Of a stretch of DNA of 64,000 nt, positions 59,701 to 64,000 are shown piece by piece (positions within the stretch are counted from its first letter, which is position 1; each line of letters opens with the position of its first letter). The stretch is from an uncultured Collinsella sp. (lineage in GTDB: Bacteria > Actinomycetota > Coriobacteriia > Coriobacteriales > Coriobacteriaceae). Under the pieces are notes generated by a model, which saw nothing but the letters and a program-made list of their open reading frames with translations, ran no database searches and was not told the DNA's origin. The DNA lies in contig CATWSG010000002.1 in the NCBI GenBank assembly GCA_958353395.1, positions 107,281 to 171,280 of the forward strand, given 5' to 3'. Position numbers and translations under genes: made by a program.

Positions 59701-60129
59701 GTGCATGAATTGGGAATCGTCTATCACATCATTCGCGATGTCGAGAACGTGGCGCGCGCCAATGGCGTGAGTCGCGTTTCGAGCGTGACGTTGCTGTTGG
59801 GCGAGGTCTCGGGCGTCGTTCCCGACTTGCTGCTCGACGCTTGGCGCTGGGCGGCAGATAAAAAGCCCATCGCGCAGGGCGCGGAGCTTATTGTGGAGCC
59901 CGTCGAGGCCGTGACGCATTGCAAGGCGTGCGGCCGCGACTACGCGACGGTCGAGCACGGCAAGACCTGTCCCCATTGCGGTAGCGGCGAGACATACCTG
60001 CTGCAGGGTCAGGAGGTCATGATCAAGCAGATCGAGACCCCCGACGAGGACCCGGCAGACGCTGTCCCCGACGGCCCTTCCGACGTCCCCGACGCCGTCG
60101 ACGCCGCCAACCCCCTCCACATCGCCTAG
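59701..60129 (+). CDS. hypA: Hydrogenase nickel incorporation protein HypA
   Basis: A 142-residue HypA, which with HypB inserts nickel into NiFe hydrogenase (and serves urease in some bacteria). A GTG start puts the nickel-binding His at position 2 (MHELGIVYHII). The zinc site is CKACGRDY with CPHCGSGE. The C-terminus carries an extra ~25 acidic, Pro-rich residues. GGAGGA precedes the GTG. It is far from the other hyp genes at 26-31 kb and appears co-transcribed with the flavoprotein, suggesting that enzyme and hydrogenase biology are linked. Confidence 0.94.
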   Translation: MHELGIVYHIIRDVENVARANGVSRVSSVTLLLGEVSGVVPDLLLDAWRWAADKKPIAQGAELIVEPVEAVTHCKACGRDYATVEHGKTCPHCGSGETYLLQGQEVMIKQIETPDEDPADAVPDGPSDVPDAVDAANPLHIA

Positions 60130-60140
60130 GATTCCCTATA

Positions 60141-60207
60141 AGTTGCGGTGAAATAGTTCCTAAATCTAGCCTTCTGGCTCTTAAACACGAACTATTCCAC
60201 CGCAACT
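60141..60207. repeat. 67-nt hairpin repeat P1, copy 4
   Basis: AGTTGCGGTGAAATAGTTC is mirrored by GAACTATTCCACCGCAACT, 11 bp after the hypA stop. Confidence 0.8.
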
Positions 60208-60533
60208 TCTTTGAGTAGTTTCGTAGAGCATAAGTCGCGCAAATAGTCAAGTCATGTCTGTTTAAACAAAATAGCGGTACGTAGGCGCATTGGGATCCAT
60301 CTAAAAGCGGTATTAACGAACAGTGCGCTTGTGTATGTCTTTGAAAGCAATTAGCAAATCACGTTTTAGCAAGCGATGAACTGTAAACCAGCAACGTAAT
60401 CAATTTGTAACAAACTTGGACGTTTAAACAAATAATGCAACCTTTTACGAATTTAGCTATAATTCCACAAACCAAACAGCTATACTCCTTTCATGTCGTG
60501 TAGGAAATACGTAGACAAAAAGGAGGTTATGTG
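60208..60533 (+). promoter_or_regulatory. AT-rich control region of the mannose-PTS operon
   Basis: This 326-bp gap has no gene. It is markedly AT-rich compared with its surroundings. A consensus TATAAT is at 60458-60463 (in TAGCTATAAT) and a TATACT at about 60480. TTTAAAC, AACAAA and GTAAAC sequences recur upstream and could be regulator sites, but no palindrome is clear enough to assign. AGGAGG lies at 60521-60526. Confidence 0.5.
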
Positions 60534-61523
60534 ATGGTAAGTATTGTTCTTGCTAGCCACGGGGACTTGGCAGCTGGAATCAAGCAGACGGGCTCGATGG
60601 TCTTTGGCGATCAGCCGTCTGTGGCCGTGGTCTCGCTCGAGCCGAGCATGGGCCCCGACGACTTCCGTGCTAAGGTCGAGGAAGCAGTCGCTTCCTTCGA
60701 CGACCAGGAGCAGGTACTCTTCCTCGTTGATCTGTGGGGCGGCACGCCGTTCAACCAGATTAGCGGGCTCATCGAGGGCCACGATTCCTGGGCTATCGTC
60801 ACCGGTGTCAACCTGCCTATGCTCATCGAGGCATATTCGCAGCGCTTTGACGCAAAGAACACTGCACATGCGATCGCAAAACATCTCGTGACTGAGGCTA
60901 AGGCTGGCGTGCGCGTCAAGCCCGAGTCTCTGGAGCCCGAGGAGAAGAAGCCGGCTGCGGCCGCCGCTGCTCCTGCAGGCGCCATCCCTCCGGGAACGGT
61001 CATCGGCGACGGGCATATCAAGATCGCCCACGTCCGTATCGACACCCGTCTGCTGCATGGTCAGGTGGCCACCACGTGGACCAAGCAGATTAACCCCAAC
61101 CGCATCATCGTGGTTTCCGACGGCGTTGCTCACGACGAGCTCCGCAAGACCATGATCGAGCAGGCTGCCCCTCCGGGAGTCCATGCCAACGTCGTGCCTA
61201 TCAAGAAGATGGCCGAGGTCGTCAAGGACACGCGTTTTGGTGACACCAAGGCCATGCTGCTCTTCGAGAACCCGCAGGATCTGCTCAAGGCCATCGAGGC
61301 CGGCGTCGACATCAAGGAAGTCAACATCGGTTCCATGGCTCACTCCAAGGGCAAGGTCGTCGTCACCAACGCCGTCGCTATGGGCGATGACGACGTTAAA
61401 ACCCTCGAGGCCCTCAAGGCCAAGGGCGTCAAGTTCGAGGTCCGCAAGGTTCCTTCGGATGCTTCCGAGGATCTCGACGCCATGTTGAAGAAAGCTAAGG
61501 CCGAACTGGCCGCTCAAGCATAG
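60534..61523 (+). CDS. PTS mannose-family EIIAB component
   Basis: A 329-residue fusion of EIIA and EIIB of the mannose family. EIIA phospho-His is His9 (VLASHGDLAAG), with LVDLWGGTPFNQ in its core; a Pro/Ala-rich linker spans ~135-155; EIIB phospho-His is His175 (RIDTRLLHGQVATTW). It passes phosphate from HPr to the sugar entering through EIIC-EIID, encoded next. AGGAGG lies 7 bp before the ATG. The sugar is probably mannose, glucose or a related hexose, but specificity is not readable. Confidence 0.95.
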   Translation: MVSIVLASHGDLAAGIKQTGSMVFGDQPSVAVVSLEPSMGPDDFRAKVEEAVASFDDQEQVLFLVDLWGGTPFNQISGLIEGHDSWAIVTGVNLPMLIEAYSQRFDAKNTAHAIAKHLVTEAKAGVRVKPESLEPEEKKPAAAAAAPAGAIPPGTVIGDGHIKIAHVRIDTRLLHGQVATTWTKQINPNRIIVVSDGVAHDELRKTMIEQAAPPGVHANVVPIKKMAEVVKDTRFGDTKAMLLFENPQDLLKAIEAGVDIKEVNIGSMAHSKGKVVVTNAVAMGDDDVKTLEALKAKGVKFEVRKVPSDASEDLDAMLKKAKAELAAQA

Positions 61524-61541
61524 TAAAGGAGGGTCCGATAC

Positions 61542-62360
61542 ATGTCTGCAATCACTATTCTGCTTGTTGCGATTGTCGCGTTGCTTGCTGGTATGGAAGG
61601 CATTCTGGATGAGTTCCAGTTCCATCAGCCGCTCGTGGCATGCACGCTTATCGGTCTCGTAACCGGTCACCTTCAGGAGGGCATCCTCCTGGGCGGTTCG
61701 CTCCAGATGATGGCCCTTGGCTGGGCTAACGTCGGCGCCGCCGTCGCGCCTGACGCCGCTCTGGCCTCGGTCGCTTCTTCGATCATCATGGTGCTCGCCC
61801 TCAACGGCGGCGCCACCGATTCGGCCAAGGCCGTTACCGCGGCCATCGCCGTCGCTGTCCCGCTGTCGGTCGCTGGTCTGTTCCTGACCATGATCTGCCG
61901 TACCATTGCTACCGCTATCGCTCACGCCATGGACGGTTGCGCCGAGAAGGGCGACTTCTCCGGCATCGAGCGCTGGCAGTATGCTGCCATCCTCATGCAG
62001 GGCCTTCGTATCGCCATCCCGGCAGTGCTTCTGTGCGTCATCCCGGCCGAGGCCGTTACCAACGCGCTTAACGCTATGCCCGACTGGCTGTCCGGCGGCA
62101 TGGCTGTCGGCGGCGGCATGGTCGCTTCCGTCGGTTACGCCATGGTCATCAACATGATGGCCACCAAGGAGACCTGGCCGTTCTTCATCCTCGGCTTTGT
62201 CCTTGCTGCCATCCCTCAGCTCACACTGATCGCCCTTGGCCTCATCGGCATCTCCCTTGCCCTCATCTACCTTGGCCTTAAGGATCTGGCCAAGCAGGGT
62301 GGCGGCACGGGCGGTGGCTCCGGCGACCCGCTCGGCGACATTCTGAACGATTACGAGTAG
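61542..62360 (+). CDS. PTS mannose-family EIIC component
   Basis: A 272-residue membrane permease subunit with seven to eight hydrophobic segments, including the mannose-EIIC motif GHLQEGILLGGSLQMMALGW near residues 44-63 and a Gly-rich C-terminus. It forms the translocation path with EIID. AAAGGAGGG precedes the ATG, 18 bp after the EIIAB stop. Confidence 0.95.
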   Translation: MSAITILLVAIVALLAGMEGILDEFQFHQPLVACTLIGLVTGHLQEGILLGGSLQMMALGWANVGAAVAPDAALASVASSIIMVLALNGGATDSAKAVTAAIAVAVPLSVAGLFLTMICRTIATAIAHAMDGCAEKGDFSGIERWQYAAILMQGLRIAIPAVLLCVIPAEAVTNALNAMPDWLSGGMAVGGGMVASVGYAMVINMMATKETWPFFILGFVLAAIPQLTLIALGLIGISLALIYLGLKDLAKQGGGTGGGSGDPLGDILNDYE

Positions 62361-62376
62361 GAGGGGAGTGATACAT

Positions 62377-63297
62377 ATGGCAGAGAACAAGATTCAGCTC
62401 ACCAAGGCTGACCGCAAGAAGGTTTGCTTCCGTCATCAGTTCCTTCAGGGCTCGTGGAACTACGAGCGTATGCAGAACGGCGGCTGGTGCTTCGCAATGA
62501 TCCCTGCGATCAAGAAGCTCTACACCAGCAAGGATGACCAGATTGCCGCTCTTAAGCGCCACCTGGAGTTCTATAACACCCACCCCTATGTTTCCGCCCC
62601 CGTCATTGGCGTTACCCTCGCCCTCGAGGAGGAGCGCGCCAACGGTGCTCCGATCGATGACGTCGCCATCCAGGGCGTCAAGGTCGGTATGATGGGCCCG
62701 CTCGCCGGCGTCGGTGACCCCGTCTTCTGGTTCACCCTTCGCCCGATTCTGGGCGCTCTGGGCGCTTCCCTGGCCATGTCCGGCAGCATCGTCGGTCCGC
62801 TGCTGTTCTTCTTCGCGTGGAACATCATCCGTTACGCTTTCCTGTGGTACACGCAGGAGTTTGGCTACAAGGTCGGCTCCTCCATCGCCAAGGACCTCTC
62901 CGGTGGTCTGATGGGCAAGGTCACCGAGGGCGCTTCCATCCTGGGTATGTTCATCATCGGCGCCCTGGTCGAGCGCTGGGTGTCCATTTCCTTCACCCCG
63001 ATCGTCTCCACGGTCAAGCAGTCTGCTGGCGCCTTTATCGACTGGGCTAGCCTGCCCTCCGGTTCCGAGGGTATCAAGGAAGCGCTGACGATGTACAACT
63101 CCGTCGGTGCTACCGCCCTTGATCAGATGAAGGTCACCACGCTTCAGGCCAACCTCGATCAGCTCATCCCCGGCCTTGCCGCCGTGTGCCTGACCCTGCT
63201 GGTCTGCAAGCTCCTCAAGAAGAAGGTCAGCCCGATCGTCATCATCCTGGCTCTCTTCGCCGTCGGCATCATCGGTCGCTTCTGCGGCTTCATGTAA
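62377..63297 (+). CDS. PTS mannose-family EIID component
   Basis: A 306-residue EIID. The family segments FLQGSWNYERMQNGGW near 26-41, FYNTHPYVSAPVIGVTLALEEE and GPLAGVGDPVFWFTLRPILGALGASLA are present, as is the hydrophobic C-terminus. The ATG at 62377 is preferred to an in-frame GTG at 62368, which lies too close to the GGAGGGGA site. Confidence 0.95.
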   Translation: MAENKIQLTKADRKKVCFRHQFLQGSWNYERMQNGGWCFAMIPAIKKLYTSKDDQIAALKRHLEFYNTHPYVSAPVIGVTLALEEERANGAPIDDVAIQGVKVGMMGPLAGVGDPVFWFTLRPILGALGASLAMSGSIVGPLLFFFAWNIIRYAFLWYTQEFGYKVGSSIAKDLSGGLMGKVTEGASILGMFIIGALVERWVSISFTPIVSTVKQSAGAFIDWASLPSGSEGIKEALTMYNSVGATALDQMKVTTLQANLDQLIPGLAAVCLTLLVCKLLKKKVSPIVIILALFAVGIIGRFCGFM

Positions 63298-63353
63298 GCA
63301 CGCTTCGGCTTAAGACCGAGAGTTGCTAGGTAAGGGCTTTTGAGCCATTGAAA

Positions 63354-63397
63354 CGGACCGCACCCGGTGGGTACACTGGATGCGGTCCGATTGTTTT
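63354..63397 (+). terminator. Hairpin between EIID and the DUF956 gene
   Basis: CGGACCGCA pairs with TGCGGTCCG and is followed by ATTGTTTTT, a terminator for the PTS operon. A TACACT box lies in the loop (63372-63377), so a promoter for the downstream gene may overlap it. Confidence 0.7.
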
Positions 63398-63417
63398 TAT
63401 TGGAGGGCGAGGCGCGT

Positions 63418-63816
63418 ATGGCGCAATCTCAGAACAGCACGGTCGATCTGGCAACGCCGGCAACCTGCCTGATGGGGCTTACCAGCCACGGTAACGTGAT
63501 GGTGGGCAATAAGGCGTTCGAGTATTACAACGAGCGCAATCCCGAGGATTATATTCAAATCCCGTGGGACGAGGTCGACTACATCGCGGCCGAGGTTTTA
63601 CGCGGCACCAAGAAGATCACGCGTTTTGCCATCTTCACCAAGGACAACGGTCACTTTACGTTTTCGACGCGCGACGACAAAGAGACGCTTCGTGCTGTCC
63701 GCAAGTACGTCGACGAGGATAAGCTCGTGCGTTCGCCCGACTTTATCGATGTGACGGCCAAGGGCGCCAGGAGCATCCCCTCCGTTATCAAAAATCTCTT
63801 CCACAAAGGTAACTAG
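63418..63816 (+). CDS. DUF956 family protein (ManO-like)
   Basis: A 132-residue cytosolic protein. The segments MVGNKAFEYYNERNPEDYIQIPWDEVDYIAAEV and RFAIFTKDNGHFTFSTRDDKETLRAVRKY match DUF956, which is nearly always found after mannose-PTS operons and is thought to act with or regulate that PTS. The start at 63418 begins the MAQSQNSTVDLATPATCLMG family opening; a hairpin terminator separates it from EIID, so expression may be partly independent. Confidence 0.9.
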   Translation: MAQSQNSTVDLATPATCLMGLTSHGNVMVGNKAFEYYNERNPEDYIQIPWDEVDYIAAEVLRGTKKITRFAIFTKDNGHFTFSTRDDKETLRAVRKYVDEDKLVRSPDFIDVTAKGARSIPSVIKNLFHKGN

Positions 63817-63825
63817 CTCCTCACA

Positions 63826-63892
63826 AGCTGCGGTGAAATAGTTCCTAAATACGGCTTTAGATGCTTCAGGCAGGAACTATTCCACCGCAACT
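63826..63892. repeat. 67-nt hairpin repeat P1, copy 5
   Basis: AGCTGCGGTGAAATAGTTCCT is mirrored by AGGAACTATTCCACCGCAACT, 9 bp after the DUF956 stop. Confidence 0.8.
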
Positions 63893-63951
63893 TCGAAGTC
63901 TAGTCATGCGACGTATTGCGATGCAGTAAATCTGCTACACTAGTACAACAT

Positions 63952-64000
63952 GCCTCCGTAGCTCAGGGGATAGAGCACCGCTCTCCTAAAGCGGGTGTCG
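63952..64000 (+). tRNA. tRNA-Arg (anticodon CCT), 5' part
   Basis: The window ends inside this gene. GCCTCCG (acceptor strand), TA, the D arm GCTC-AGGGGATA-GAGC, and the anticodon arm CCGCT-CTCCTAA-AGCGG are visible, giving anticodon CCT, which reads AGG. A TACACT -10-like box is at about 63936. Confidence 0.93.

Noticed and set aside
63301..63350. Small ORF between EIID and DUF956
   Set aside because: No start with a ribosome site; the sequence leads straight into the terminator hairpin.

Overview
The window looks like a chromosomal segment from a high-GC gut anaerobe of the Coriobacteriia, most likely Collinsella or a close relative. This is inferred from gene content and style, not from a marker-gene search: an actinobacterial dnaK-grpE-dnaJ-hspR cluster, membrane-bound LuxR-type regulators, NiFe-hydrogenase maturation genes with NikR, mannose-type and glucose-type PTS genes, DUF4867, DUF4428 and DUF5692 proteins, and a split transketolase. 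No phage, insertion sequence, plasmid or CRISPR locus was found.

Layout. 1-3.8 kb: the end of a fucose-isomerase-family gene, a two-subunit transketolase and an FGGY sugar kinase, a likely sugar-utilisation operon. 3.9-7 kb: luxS, a DUF4867 protein and a 6-phospho-beta-glucosidase. 7.1-11.1 kb: a three-gene membrane sensor / histidine kinase / NarL-type regulator operon. 11.2-15.5 kb (minus): a lipoprotein and three zinc-ribbon proteins, one with an SPFH domain. 15.9-17.4 kb: a membrane LuxR regulator. 17.6-20.6 kb (minus): a Mg2+-transporting P-type ATPase behind a possible leader peptide. Then pyrE, a Fic protein in an AT-rich pocket, a PTS EIIA-Glc and a lipoprotein. 25.4-32.1 kb (minus): gph, hypE, hypD, hypC, hypF, nikR and a small unknown gene. 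32.4-35.4 kb: thioredoxin, an unknown protein and a GHKL/LytTR two-component pair. 35.6-39.6 kb: nadA-nadB-nadC-niaR, with a large palindrome in the promoter that fits autogenous niacin control. 39.8 kb: a ferredoxin. 40.6-44.9 kb: dnaK-grpE-dnaJ-hspR. 45.4-47.7 kb: an aconitase-family hydratase. 48.1-49.7 kb: two divergent unknown membrane proteins enclosed by hairpin repeats. 50.2-52.8 kb: clpB, sharing a promoter motif with dnaK. 53.2-59.7 kb: a large single-pass protein, a DUF5692 membrane protein, a TetR regulator and, divergently, a 925-residue iron-sulfur flavoprotein followed by a detached hypA. 60.5-63.8 kb: a mannose-family PTS (EIIAB, EIIC, EIID) and DUF956. The window ends inside tRNA-Arg(CCT).

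The most unusual content is intergenic. Nearly every long gap is filled with palindromic repeats from at least eight families. One family, found just after stop codons at 21.5, 25.0 and 44.9 kb with a divergent copy at 2.1 kb, keeps short conserved blocks while its long paired arms change completely and in a compensatory way between copies. That is the signature of a conserved folded RNA or DNA element. The other families include a 67-nt hairpin found five times at constant length, a duplicated hairpin block flanking the 48.1-49.7 kb gene pair, matching hairpins flanking the Fic gene, and tandem hairpin arrays at 25.3 and 40.3 kb. All alignments were done by eye.
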